Shown: piece after piece, positions 1 to 8,395 of the stretch | Position numbering within the stretch: the stretch's first letter is position 1 | Layout: every line of letters begins with the position of its first letter | Assembly (NCBI GenBank): GCA_045611845.1 | Contig: JAZKXZ010000016.1 | Location: 1 to 36,134, forward strand | DNA: 36,134 nt | Reading direction: 5' to 3' | Source: Enterocola sp045611845 | Lineage (GTDB): Bacteria; Bacteroidota; Bacteroidia; Bacteroidales; Paludibacteraceae | Notes under the pieces: model-generated | What the model was told of the DNA's origin: nothing | Seen by the model: the letters and a program-made list of their open reading frames with translations, nothing else | Databases searched by the model: none | Made by a program: the position numbers and the translations under genes

Positions 1-41
1 ATTATTTCTATTTATAGTGATAATACTTAATTTCATATATA

Positions 42-1010
42 TTATTTATATTTTTTAATAAAATCATATATAACTTTATAATTCATTGGTACATATTTCT
101 TCATTTTTAAAACATATGCATTATATTGTTTATAGAGAACATATTTATTTGGTATATCTTTTCTTATTAATCTATTATAATATCTTACAAAAAACAACTT
201 AAATTTATCTGATATTTTTAGATTCTTATAAAATATCGCAGCTTTATACTCTAAGTGCATATCCTTTACATTTTCAAATCCTTGTAATAAATAAGATAAA
301 TATTCATCTGTCAATCTATTTTTAGGCATATAATGTTTATACTTTAAATTTTCATTATAATATAAATCAAAACCCAACAAACGTATTCTATAGCATATCT
401 CAGAATCTTCACCAGATAAGACTAGTTTTCCTGATCTACCAACCATCATAAATGGAAATTTTTCATCAAAAACCCTTTTTAAAATAAAATTACGACTTAC
501 TAAACCAGCCCCCCATAAATATCCTCTTTTATTTGCATTTCCTGAATATGGGAATTGTTTCCCTACTGCAAAATTATTACAATTACCATCTATATTCCAC
601 CAATAAGGAAATGAACTATCATCATCGGTAACTCCAATACCTTCTCCTCCTAATGCACCTATTTTTTTATTAGACATCATTATATTATAAGCATTATAAA
701 CATAATTAAAGTCTAACCAATTATCATCATCACAAAAAACTATAATATCACCTTTTGCAACTTTTACACCTGAAATTCTTGCATATATTAATCCTGGTTT
801 CTCTTCATGTATAATATTTAGTTTTATTTTAACATCACATTCTTCCCAGAAACATCTAATATATTCACTTGTTCCGTCCGTAGAGGCATTATCAACTACA
901 ATAACTTCCCAATCAAAATTATTGGGAACTATCTGTCTATATATATGCTCTAGTGTAGGTTTTAATCGATTGACACTATTATAACAACAAAGAATAAGTG
1001 ATAAGTTCAT
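42..1010 (-). CDS. Family 2 glycosyltransferase (capsule/O-antigen type)
   Basis: Cytoplasmic GT-A-fold sugar transferase expected to add one sugar from a nucleotide-sugar donor to a lipid-linked surface glycan. The N-terminus (LSLILCCYNS, then VVDNASTDGT at residues 39-48) is the usual GT2 nucleotide-binding start. D94-D96 in VFCDDDNW supply the DxD metal site, and E201-D202 in SGEDSEICYR match the usual acidic pair. No membrane segment is evident, so it is probably peripheral. The start ATG overlaps the stop of the upstream gene (ATGA), so the two are translationally coupled as the tail of the polysaccharide operon. Base composition is very AT-rich, unlike the export genes further upstream, which fits a strain-specific, horizontally exchanged glycan module. 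Donor and acceptor cannot be read from sequence. GT2 membership is sure; specificity is unknown. Confidence 0.88.
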   Translation of the reverse strand: MNLSLILCCYNSVNRLKPTLEHIYRQIVPNNFDWEVIVVDNASTDGTSEYIRCFWEECDVKIKLNIIHEEKPGLIYARISGVKVAKGDIIVFCDDDNWLDFNYVYNAYNIMMSNKKIGALGGEGIGVTDDDSSFPYWWNIDGNCNNFAVGKQFPYSGNANKRGYLWGAGLVSRNFILKRVFDEKFPFMMVGRSGKLVLSGEDSEICYRIRLLGFDLYYNENLKYKHYMPKNRLTDEYLSYLLQGFENVKDMHLEYKAAIFYKNLKISDKFKLFFVRYYNRLIRKDIPNKYVLYKQYNAYVLKMKKYVPMNYKVIYDFIKKYK

Positions 1011-2866
1011 AATTTAACTGAATCTTTTTCTAAACTAGTAAAATAATTTGTTTGTATTATATAATCTGATATTCTTTCAATCATTTTTACATCAATATTT
1101 CTATTTTTATAATTAATAGAATCATACAAACTACTACCAAATCCAGACCAATAATAATTATCAACATCAAGTGCATCTAAAATTGTTGGATATATATCCA
1201 TCTGAAAGACATTATCTACAATATTTATTTTTTTTACTTTATATGGTGAGTATATAATAAGTGGACATTTATTACGTTTTAGATTGTAATCTAAATTGTT
1301 AGTTTGTACATAATTTTTAAATTCATTTAATTGGTCTTCATTAAATATATTATGATCTCCTGTAATTACCAGTGTAGTATTTCTTATTATAGAATCCTTT
1401 TTTATTTCTGTTAATAGTAAATTCAAACCTTTATCCATAAAATTAATTGATTTTATATAATCTCTCATTAATTTCGGCATATTTGGCGGTGTTTGAATAT
1501 TTGAAGAATCGGCCCATATATCAAATGGAGCATGAGATGATAATGTTAATGTTAATATATAATCATGTATCTTACTCTTACTTATTACTGTTTCAAAAAT
1601 CTCTTTATCATGTTCTGAAACAACATAATTCGAATCTATATTATAGGCATCACTCATTTGTTTTTGATTCCACACAGATAAATTATGAGGAAAAATTCCA
1701 CATGTTGTATTATATATATCACTTATCGAAGGATATTTATTGTAACAATACTGAAAAGAAACAGTTCCTGTATTTACTGGAAGTATTCCTGTATTTATAA
1801 TAAATTGACCATCAGCAGAGCTTCCAGCTTTTCTTTGCGAAATAACATTGTGGGCATATAATACATTATTAGTTTCTATAAAATCACATAAATTGGGCAT
1901 AATATCTGGTCTTACGACCCAATCCTCAAGAGATTCAATAAGAACAATGATTATATTCGAATTCGTTAGAGTCTTATCTTTTGATTTTAACTTAGATTGT
2001 ATATATAATAAATCATCATTGTTAATTTCTGGTTTTTTATTATTATATTCAAAATCAACAAACTCACGTATAGAATACATTAAAGCATGAATAACAGAAA
2101 ACTTATCAATATATTCATTGCGATCTGCTCCACACATCATTCCAACAGCATTTTTCGAAATTGGATTAAAAATCATATCATTAATTGATGGACATTCACT
2201 ATGAGTCTCATAAAAATGTTCCTTAGTTAAACCATAACATGAAATAATATTTAGAACTGCTATTAAAAATAAATTTATAAAAAAATAGTGTATTGAATAT
2301 TTTTTATTAACTGGTATGCTTTTATATAAAATTGCAAATATGATTGTTGGTAGAAATAATATAAAATCATACCATTTAATATATTGTGGAATTGCTAACC
2401 AAAATCCATTCAAATTTCCTATTAATTTAAAAGATAAACCATCTAGAAAGAATCCAAATGCACGATAATTTACAATCTCAGAAAATATCCATAATGCAAT
2501 AATTAACTCTAAAATAATAGTAAAAGTTTTATTTCTTATTATAAAAACAAAACTAGCTATAAAAAAGCATATATTTATCTTTGCTTTAATAGAATAAATA
2601 GAAATGTGATATTGTTTTATAAATACATCTTTTAATATAAATAAGAATATTAGTATTTGTAATAATAGAACTATGAAAAATTTAAAATAAAATAAAAATC
2701 GTTTATAATTCCATACAACTTTTATTTTGCCAACAATTATAAGTATTATATAACTTGTATATATAGATAATACATATCTAAAAAAATAGAAATTAAAAAA
2801 TGTAATAGGTGATTTCCATAGACTAGAAATAGGTATAGAATGGAATGTTAAATAATGAAAAGACAA
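1007..2866 (-). CDS. LtaS/MdoB-like membrane phosphotransferase (sulfatase fold), N-terminus uncertain
   Basis: Polytopic membrane protein with an extracytoplasmic alkaline-phosphatase/sulfatase domain (PF00884 type), as in LtaS, MdoB and phosphoethanolamine transferases. About five hydrophobic helices lie in residues 20-212; the catalytic domain runs from about 303 to 600. Visible active-site parts are E311 (IIIVLIESLE), the nucleophile loop GSSADGQ with S350 where LtaS has Thr, SSHAPF at 443-448, and GDH at 503-505. By analogy it would move a phosphoglycerol or phosphoethanolamine-like group onto the exported glycan; this is inference. The given start is TTG. In the same frame an ATG at 2941, 16 nt after the wzt stop, opens 22 codons that end in TAG at 2873-2875, just two codons before this TTG. 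The gene may therefore carry a nonsense mutation near its 5' end. The sequence is very AT-rich. It overlaps the downstream glycosyltransferase by 4 nt. Confidence 0.8.
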   Translation of the reverse strand: MSFHYLTFHSIPISSLWKSPITFFNFYFFRYVLSIYTSYIILIIVGKIKVVWNYKRFLFYFKFFIVLLLQILIFLFILKDVFIKQYHISIYSIKAKINICFFIASFVFIIRNKTFTIILELIIALWIFSEIVNYRAFGFFLDGLSFKLIGNLNGFWLAIPQYIKWYDFILFLPTIIFAILYKSIPVNKKYSIHYFFINLFLIAVLNIISCYGLTKEHFYETHSECPSINDMIFNPISKNAVGMMCGADRNEYIDKFSVIHALMYSIREFVDFEYNNKKPEINNDDLLYIQSKLKSKDKTLTNSNIIIVLIESLEDWVVRPDIMPNLCDFIETNNVLYAHNVISQRKAGSSADGQFIINTGILPVNTGTVSFQYCYNKYPSISDIYNTTCGIFPHNLSVWNQKQMSDAYNIDSNYVVSEHDKEIFETVISKSKIHDYILTLTLSSHAPFDIWADSSNIQTPPNMPKLMRDYIKSINFMDKGLNLLLTEIKKDSIIRNTTLVITGDHNIFNEDQLNEFKNYVQTNNLDYNLKRNKCPLIIYSPYKVKKINIVDNVFQMDIYPTILDALDVDNYYWSGFGSSLYDSINYKNRNIDVKMIERISDYIIQTNYFTSLEKDSVKL

Positions 2867-2957
2867 TATTAACTACAAACATAATATGGTTAATTTCAAC
2901 CATGTTACTATTACATCTTTCTCTATTTTTATCATTGACATATAATATAAATAGTAT

Positions 2958-4184
2958 TTAACAATTAAAAATCCAATTACAATCAGGAACAATGAAGCCT
3001 TCTTCAGAAGTAGTTTTAGAGATTGTGCGTAAATCCATTGCATCAAGATTTAATAACAGACAATTATCATTTGAAAAGAAGTGGTTGCTATTACCATCAG
3101 AAAACCAACAACCAATAATATATTTACCATCTACTAGTTTAGGACTATTTATATATACTTCTATTTTTCCACTTTTCTTTGGTATTCCAAAATCCATCAC
3201 ACCACTTTTGAGAGGATTAGTTCCTATTAATGGAATTCTATTACAATCATATAATACCCAACCAAAATTAGGTTGTTTTATTATGTATGGAGAGTCATAT
3301 TCAAGAGTTAACTTTATAGCATCACCTTTCTGTTCTGCACTTATTTTTTTAACTATATTATTTTGAGGTATGTATATACTAGATGTCGCATTACCATCAT
3401 TAATATAAGAATCTATAGTTTCAATAATATTTCCTAAAAACTTCACTCTACCTTTTTCTAATAAAACACCAGATTTACACAACTGTCTTATACTCGCCAT
3501 ATTATGACTTACAAAAAGTACAGTTCTACCCTCCCCCCTTGATACATCTTGCATTTTACCAATAGCCTTCTTTTGGAATTCAGCATCACCTACTGCAAGA
3601 ACTTCATCAACAACTAGGATTTCTGGATCTAAGTGAGCTGCAACTGCAAAACCTAAACGTACCATCATACCAGATGAATAACGTTTTACTGGGGTATCTA
3701 TATAACGTTCACAACCAGAAAAATCTACAATTTCATCTAATTTACGTGTTATTTCAGGTTTTGTCATACCCATAATAGAACCATTCATATAGATATTTTC
3801 ACGACCGGTAAGTTCTGGGTGAAAACCTGTTCCAACCTCTAATAGTGATGCAATACGACCTCTTGCACGGATAGTACCAGTAGTTGGATTTGTAACACGC
3901 GATAAAAGTTTTAATAAAGTACTTTTGCCTGCACCATTTTTTCCAATGATACCTACAACATCTCCTTGTTCTACTTTAAAGTCAATATCTTTAAGCGCCC
4001 ATACATAGTCACTATCTGCTTTTGCTGAACGATCATTTACTGAACCTATTTTTAAATAAGGGTCTTCTTTTCCTAAAATTTTGGTTTGCCACCAACGGTT
4101 AAGGTCATGACTTAAGGTCTTGGTAGATACTAAACCAAGTTTATATTGTTTACTGACGTTGTTAAATTCTATTGCTGTACTCAT
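2958..4184 (-). CDS. wzt: Polysaccharide ABC exporter ATPase Wzt with C-terminal glycan-binding domain
   Basis: Cytoplasmic ATPase half of an O-antigen/capsule ABC exporter. The nucleotide-binding domain covers residues 1-265: Walker A GKNGAGKST at 81-89, signature YSSGM at 169-173, Walker B ILVVDEVLAVGD at 189-200 and the switch His at 227 (VSHN). Residues from about 272 to 405 form a beta-rich extension of the Wzt_C type, which in studied systems recognises the finished glycan end. At 408 aa it has the length of Wzt with this domain rather than of KpsT. It begins 2 nt after the wzm stop. Base composition changes inside the gene: the ATPase part resembles the export genes upstream, whereas from about codon 250 (near 3440) it becomes AT-rich like the two downstream genes. 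That suggests exchange of the specificity domain together with the glycan genes. Confidence 0.95.
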   Translation of the reverse strand: MSTAIEFNNVSKQYKLGLVSTKTLSHDLNRWWQTKILGKEDPYLKIGSVNDRSAKADSDYVWALKDIDFKVEQGDVVGIIGKNGAGKSTLLKLLSRVTNPTTGTIRARGRIASLLEVGTGFHPELTGRENIYMNGSIMGMTKPEITRKLDEIVDFSGCERYIDTPVKRYSSGMMVRLGFAVAAHLDPEILVVDEVLAVGDAEFQKKAIGKMQDVSRGEGRTVLFVSHNMASIRQLCKSGVLLEKGRVKFLGNIIETIDSYINDGNATSSIYIPQNNIVKKISAEQKGDAIKLTLEYDSPYIIKQPNFGWVLYDCNRIPLIGTNPLKSGVMDFGIPKKSGKIEVYINSPKLVDGKYIIGCWFSDGNSNHFFSNDNCLLLNLDAMDLRTISKTTSEEGFIVPDCNWIFNC

Positions 4185-4186
4185 AA

Positions 4187-5029
4187 CTAAACTGTATCCA
4201 TGAATGAACGTTGAACTTTATTGAATATCACTATACCAATGGTAAGAACTACCATCATAAACGCGAAACTATAACCAAGTAAACCCCAAGAGAATTCACC
4301 CACCCCTAAGAAACCAAATTTGAATGTTTCTACTACTGCTGTAATAGGATTTAGCATCATGGCGAATTTAAGCGTTTCGTTGGTAATGGTACTTAATGGA
4401 TAAATAACTGGTGTACCATACATCCAAAGTTGTACTACGAATGTGAATAAAATGGTAAGGTCACGATATTTAGTAGTAAGTGAAGATACAATAATACCAA
4501 AACCTAGTGATAAACCAGCTATCATTACTATTAAAATAGGGAATAATAATGCATAGCTGTTTGGGCATACATTTACACCTGTACATACAAAATAAATATA
4601 TACAATAGCAAATAATAAGAATTGAATAAACAATTTTACCAAGCCTGCAGTGACAGTGGAAAGTGGAGCTACTAAACGTGGGAAATAAACCTTACCAAAA
4701 ATATTTTGATTTGCAACAAAGGTTTGAGAGGTTTTGTTCAAACAATCTGCAAAATATTGCCAGATACAAATACCTGCAAGATAAAAAAGCGGTTGTGGAA
4801 CTCCATCAGTTGGGATACCAGCTATTCCACCAAATACTACCATATACATAAATGTAGTAAGGGCTGGTTGTATTAAGAACCAAAGAGGCCCAAGAATTGT
4901 TTGTTTGTATTGGGTAATGATATCACGCTTTACATACATAACAAACAAATCCCTGTAACGCCAAAGTTCTTTGAAATCAACTTCCCAGAGTTTGTTGTTA
5001 GGTTTTATTACTGTTGTCCAGTTTTCCAT
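4187..5029 (-). CDS. wzm: Polysaccharide ABC exporter permease Wzm
   Basis: Inner-membrane ABC-2 permease (PF01061 type) that pairs with the adjacent Wzt to flip a lipid-linked polysaccharide to the periplasm. It has 280 aa, within the usual 255-285 range. An amphipathic N-terminus (ELWRYRDLFVMYVKRDI) precedes about six membrane helices between residues 34 and 270. The gene starts 2 nt after fcl and ends 2 nt before wzt, so the three are clearly one transcription unit. The closest family wording would be O-antigen export system permease, also called RfbA or TagG in annotations. There is no sign of truncation. Confidence 0.94.
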   Translation of the reverse strand: MENWTTVIKPNNKLWEVDFKELWRYRDLFVMYVKRDIITQYKQTILGPLWFLIQPALTTFMYMVVFGGIAGIPTDGVPQPLFYLAGICIWQYFADCLNKTSQTFVANQNIFGKVYFPRLVAPLSTVTAGLVKLFIQFLLFAIVYIYFVCTGVNVCPNSYALLFPILIVMIAGLSLGFGIIVSSLTTKYRDLTILFTFVVQLWMYGTPVIYPLSTITNETLKFAMMLNPITAVVETFKFGFLGVGEFSWGLLGYSFAFMMVVLTIGIVIFNKVQRSFMDTV

Positions 5030-5031
5030 AT

Positions 5032-5973
5032 TTATCTTTCTGCTCGCATTGGGTTGGTTAAGAAATCTTCGTATGCCATGCGAATACCATCACGAAGTTC
5101 TGTTTTATATGTCCAGCCAAGGGCTGTTGCTTTGCTTACATCTAAAAGTTTGCGTGGTGTGCCGTTTGGGCGAGTGGTATCCCACTCTATTTTGCCCTCG
5201 TAACCAACGGTTTCTGCCACTATGGTGGTAAGTTCTTTAATGCTAATTTCTTTACCTGTACCTGCATTTACAGTTTCATTACCACTATAGTTATTCATTA
5301 AGAAAACACATAGGTTTGCAAGGTCATCTACATAAAGGAACTCACGAAGAGGACTTCCATCTCCCCAACAAGTTACTGTTTCTAATCCTGCTTCTTTTGC
5401 TTCGTGAAAGCGACGTATAAGTGCAGGAAGCACGTGAGAGTGCTCTGTATGGTAATTGTCATTAGGACCATAAAGGTTTGTTGGCATTAGACTAATAAAA
5501 TCTGTGCCATACTGACGATTTAGGTACTCACAATATTTTAGTCCAGATATTTTTGCTAGTGCGTATGCTTCATTTGTTGGTTCTAATGAAGATGTTAACA
5601 AACAACTCTCAGGCATAGGTTGTGGAGCAAGGCGTGGATAGATGCAAGAAGAGCCAAGGAATTCTAGTTTTTTACAACCATTTTTCCATGCTGCATGAAT
5701 TACGTTCATTTCCAGCATCATATTATCGTACATAAAGTCTGCCAAACCTTGTGAGTTTGCAATAATACCACCAACCTTAGCTGCAGCAAGAAATACATAT
5801 TCTGGTTTTTCGATTGCAAAAAAGTCGTTTACTGCTTGTTGGTTTAGTAGGTCTAGTTCGGCATGTGTACGTGTAATGATATTAGTATAGCCTTGGCGTG
5901 TAAGTTCACGCACTATAGCACTACCTACCATACCACGGTGACCTGCTACATATATTTTTGAGTTTAGTTCCAT
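5032..5973 (-). CDS. fcl: GDP-L-fucose synthase (epimerase/reductase)
   Basis: NADPH-dependent 3,5-epimerase/4-reductase that turns GDP-4-keto-6-deoxy-D-mannose, the product of the upstream gmd gene, into GDP-L-fucose. It is an extended short-chain dehydrogenase with the Rossmann motif GHRGMVG near residue 11, the family-typical SSCIYPR stretch and the catalytic YALAK (Tyr-x-x-x-Lys). At 313 aa it is full length for WcaG/Fcl. One base separates it from the gmd stop and 2 nt from wzm. Its presence predicts fucose in the exported glycan, although Bacteroidales may also use GDP-fucose elsewhere. Confidence 0.96.
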   Translation of the reverse strand: MELNSKIYVAGHRGMVGSAIVRELTRQGYTNIITRTHAELDLLNQQAVNDFFAIEKPEYVFLAAAKVGGIIANSQGLADFMYDNMMLEMNVIHAAWKNGCKKLEFLGSSCIYPRLAPQPMPESCLLTSSLEPTNEAYALAKISGLKYCEYLNRQYGTDFISLMPTNLYGPNDNYHTEHSHVLPALIRRFHEAKEAGLETVTCWGDGSPLREFLYVDDLANLCVFLMNNYSGNETVNAGTGKEISIKELTTIVAETVGYEGKIEWDTTRPNGTPRKLLDVSKATALGWTYKTELRDGIRMAYEDFLTNPMRAER

Positions 5974-5974
5974 A

Positions 5975-7066
5975 TTATTTTACAATACCTTTTTCTAGAT
6001 ATTCCACTAAGTTGGTTCTAACATGTTCTGCTGCGCGTTCCACTGCAACTTTTTCCATGTCGTGTTTAACCATAAGTTCAACAAGCTGGCTAAAAGAGGT
6101 GCGTTTAGTTGGGTCCCAACCTAGTTCACGTTTTGCTTTAGATGGGTCGCCCCAAAGGTTTACTACGTCAGTAGGACGATAGAAGTCTGGAGAAACTTCT
6201 ACCAATACACGGCCTGTTGCTTTATCAATGCCTTTTTCGTTTTCTTCTTCACCTACGAACTCTAGTTCAATACCAGCGTGTTTAAATGCAAGATAGCAGA
6301 ACTCACGCACAGAGTGTTGTTCACCTGTAGCGATAACGAAATCTTCTGGTTTATCGTGTTGAAGGATAAGCCACATACACTCTACATAGTCTTTTGCATA
6401 ACCCCAGTCGCGAAGTGAAGAAAGATTACCTAAGTATAGTTTATCTTGTTTACCTTGTGCAATGCGTGCTGCAGCAAGTGTGATTTTACGTGTAACAAAA
6501 GTTTCACCACGACGTTCAGACTCATGGTTGAATAAAATACCAGAGCAGCAGAACATATTATATGCTTCGCGGTATTCTTTTACAATCCAGAAACCATAAA
6601 GTTTAGCCACTGCGTATGGACTATATGGGTGGAAAGGAGTATTTTCGTTTTGTGGCACTTCTTCTACTTTACCATAAAGTTCCGATGTAGAAGCTTGATA
6701 TATACGGCAAGTGTCTGTAAGTCCACATTGGCGTACTGCTTCTAGTACACGAAGCACACCAGTAGCATCCACGTCCGCAGTAAATTCTGGTGCATCGAAA
6801 CTTACTTGCACGTGACTTTGAGCTGCAAGGTTATAAATTTCGTCTGGACGAACTTTACCTATCACTTGAAGAAGGCTCATAGAGTCTCCCATATCACCAT
6901 AGTGAAGGTGGAAGTTTTCGTGACCTTCTAGGTGTGCGATACGTTCGCGGTAATCTACAGATGAACGACGAATAATGCCGTGTACTTCATATCCTTTTTC
7001 TAATAGAAACTCGGCTAAATAAGAACCGTCTTGTCCTGTTACGCCAGTGATAAGTGCTTTTTTCAT
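5975..7066 (-). CDS. gmd: GDP-mannose 4,6-dehydratase
   Basis: Converts GDP-D-mannose to GDP-4-keto-6-deoxy-D-mannose, the first step towards GDP-L-fucose; fcl directly downstream completes the pathway. It shows the NADP-binding GVTGQDGSYLAEFLL, the family block IRRSS, the catalytic YSPYAVAK (Tyr-x-x-x-Lys) and the conserved FNHESERRGETFVTRKI. The start was set at 7066 because MKKALITG is the normal family N-terminus, giving 363 aa. An ATG at 7090 in the same frame would add MKINININ, encoded by a short tandem ATCAAT repeat, and would lie 9 nt after the upstream stop, so it remains possible. Identification is secure; only the start is open. Confidence 0.96.
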   Translation of the reverse strand: MKKALITGVTGQDGSYLAEFLLEKGYEVHGIIRRSSVDYRERIAHLEGHENFHLHYGDMGDSMSLLQVIGKVRPDEIYNLAAQSHVQVSFDAPEFTADVDATGVLRVLEAVRQCGLTDTCRIYQASTSELYGKVEEVPQNENTPFHPYSPYAVAKLYGFWIVKEYREAYNMFCCSGILFNHESERRGETFVTRKITLAAARIAQGKQDKLYLGNLSSLRDWGYAKDYVECMWLILQHDKPEDFVIATGEQHSVREFCYLAFKHAGIELEFVGEEENEKGIDKATGRVLVEVSPDFYRPTDVVNLWGDPSKAKRELGWDPTKRTSFSQLVELMVKHDMEKVAVERAAEHVRTNLVEYLEKGIVK

Positions 7067-7099
7067 ATTGATATTGATATTGATTTTCATTTTTATATA

Positions 7100-8389
7100 T
7101 TACAATCTTGCATCTACCACGTCGCGTGGCACAAAGTTTTTAACGTCGAAGATTACAGCTCCGTTTTCTTTAAAGTGAGCGAAGTCAAAATCAAAGAATT
7201 CACAGTGAGACACTGCTGCGATAACTGCTTGATAGTGTTTACCTTTGTTTACTTTAGGTAGTAATTCTATGCCGTATTCTTCTTTTACTTCTTCTGGGTC
7301 TGCCCATGGGTCATAAACATCTACATTTACACCGAAGTCTTTAAGTTCTTTGTAAATGTCGATTACTTTAGAGTTTCGCATATCTGGGCAATCTTCTTTA
7401 AATGTGATACCAAGAAGAAGGATATTTGCATTTTTAATCTTATGATCGGCTTGAATCATAAGTTTCATAGTTTTTTGTGCAATAAAGTTTGCAATGCTAT
7501 TGTTTACACGACGACCGCTAAGGATAACTTGTGGGTGATAGCCCATAGCGTTAGCTTTGTGTGCTAAGTAATAAGGGTCTACAGATATACAGTGACCACC
7601 TACAAGACCTGGACGATATTTAAGGAAGTTCCATTTACTACCAGCTGCTTCAATAACATCGTTGGTGTCGATACCAATACGGTCGAAAATAAGAGCAAGC
7701 TCGTTCATAAATGAAATATTGATGTCGCGTTGGGTATTTTCAATTACTTTAGCAGCCTCTGCCACCTTCATATTTGGTGCACGGTGTGTACCATTTTTAA
7801 GAATGCTGTTGTAAAGTGCATCTACGATATCAGCTACTTCTGGAGTAGAGCCAGAGGTAATTTTTTTAATGGTGGTAAGTGTGTTTACTTTATCACCTGG
7901 GTTGATGCGTTCTGGAGAATAACCGCAGAAGAAATCTTCGTTGAATTTAAGACCTGAGAATTTTTCTAGCACTGGCACGCAGTCTTCTTCTGTACAACCA
8001 GGATATACAGTACTTTCGTAGATAACGATATCACCTTTTTTAAGTACGCCACCAAGCATTGCAGATGCTTTAAGAAGTGGAGTAAGGTCTGGGTTGTTGA
8101 ATTCATCGATAGGTGTAGGTACACTTACAATGAACACATTGAAGTCTTTAAGTTTTTCTGGGTAACATGCGAAACTAAGACCAATACCTGTGTTGTTTTT
8201 ATAAAGGTCTGTAGCTTCTTTCATTGCTGCAAGGTCTGCTTCTTTAGTGTGGTCTTCGCCACTTTCTAATTCAGCAATACGTGCTGCATTGATATCAAAA
8301 CCTAAAGTTCTATATTTTTTACCAAACTCAATAGCTAGTGGTAGTCCTACATAGCCTTGTCCGATAACTGCGATTTTTTTTGTTTCCAT
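7100..8389 (-). CDS. UDP-N-acetylhexosamine 6-dehydrogenase (TviB/WbpO-like)
   Basis: Cytoplasmic NAD-dependent UDP-sugar dehydrogenase that oxidises C6 of a UDP-HexNAc to a uronic acid. The N-terminal Rossmann motif is GQGYVGLPLAIEFG, the middle domain follows, and the C-terminal UDP-binding domain begins near residue 310. The segment NFLKYRPGLVGGHCISVDPY holds the catalytic Cys in GHC and resembles the TviB/WbpO branch (UDP-GlcNAc/GalNAc) more than Ugd (UDP-glucose); which epimer is used cannot be told. It has 429 aa, full length. The gene sits 6 nt after wzc and 9 nt or more before gmd, so the operon makes both a charged HexNAcA and a deoxy sugar, typical parts of an acidic capsule repeat. 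Confidence 0.9.
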   Translation of the reverse strand: METKKIAVIGQGYVGLPLAIEFGKKYRTLGFDINAARIAELESGEDHTKEADLAAMKEATDLYKNNTGIGLSFACYPEKLKDFNVFIVSVPTPIDEFNNPDLTPLLKASAMLGGVLKKGDIVIYESTVYPGCTEEDCVPVLEKFSGLKFNEDFFCGYSPERINPGDKVNTLTTIKKITSGSTPEVADIVDALYNSILKNGTHRAPNMKVAEAAKVIENTQRDINISFMNELALIFDRIGIDTNDVIEAAGSKWNFLKYRPGLVGGHCISVDPYYLAHKANAMGYHPQVILSGRRVNNSIANFIAQKTMKLMIQADHKIKNANILLLGITFKEDCPDMRNSKVIDIYKELKDFGVNVDVYDPWADPEEVKEEYGIELLPKVNKGKHYQAVIAAVSHCEFFDFDFAHFKENGAVIFDVKNFVPRDVVDARL

Positions 8390-8395
8390 ATATAT

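Noticed and set aside
1447..3366. Plus-strand ORFs at 1447-1800, 1848-2090 and 2992-3366
   Set aside because: They lie antisense within the LtaS-like and wzt genes, show no family motifs and have the low-complexity look of AT-rich shadow frames.
7067..7090. Phase-variable repeat at the gmd start (ATATTG units)
   Set aside because: The unit is 6 bp, so unit loss or gain would not shift frame, and only about three units are present.
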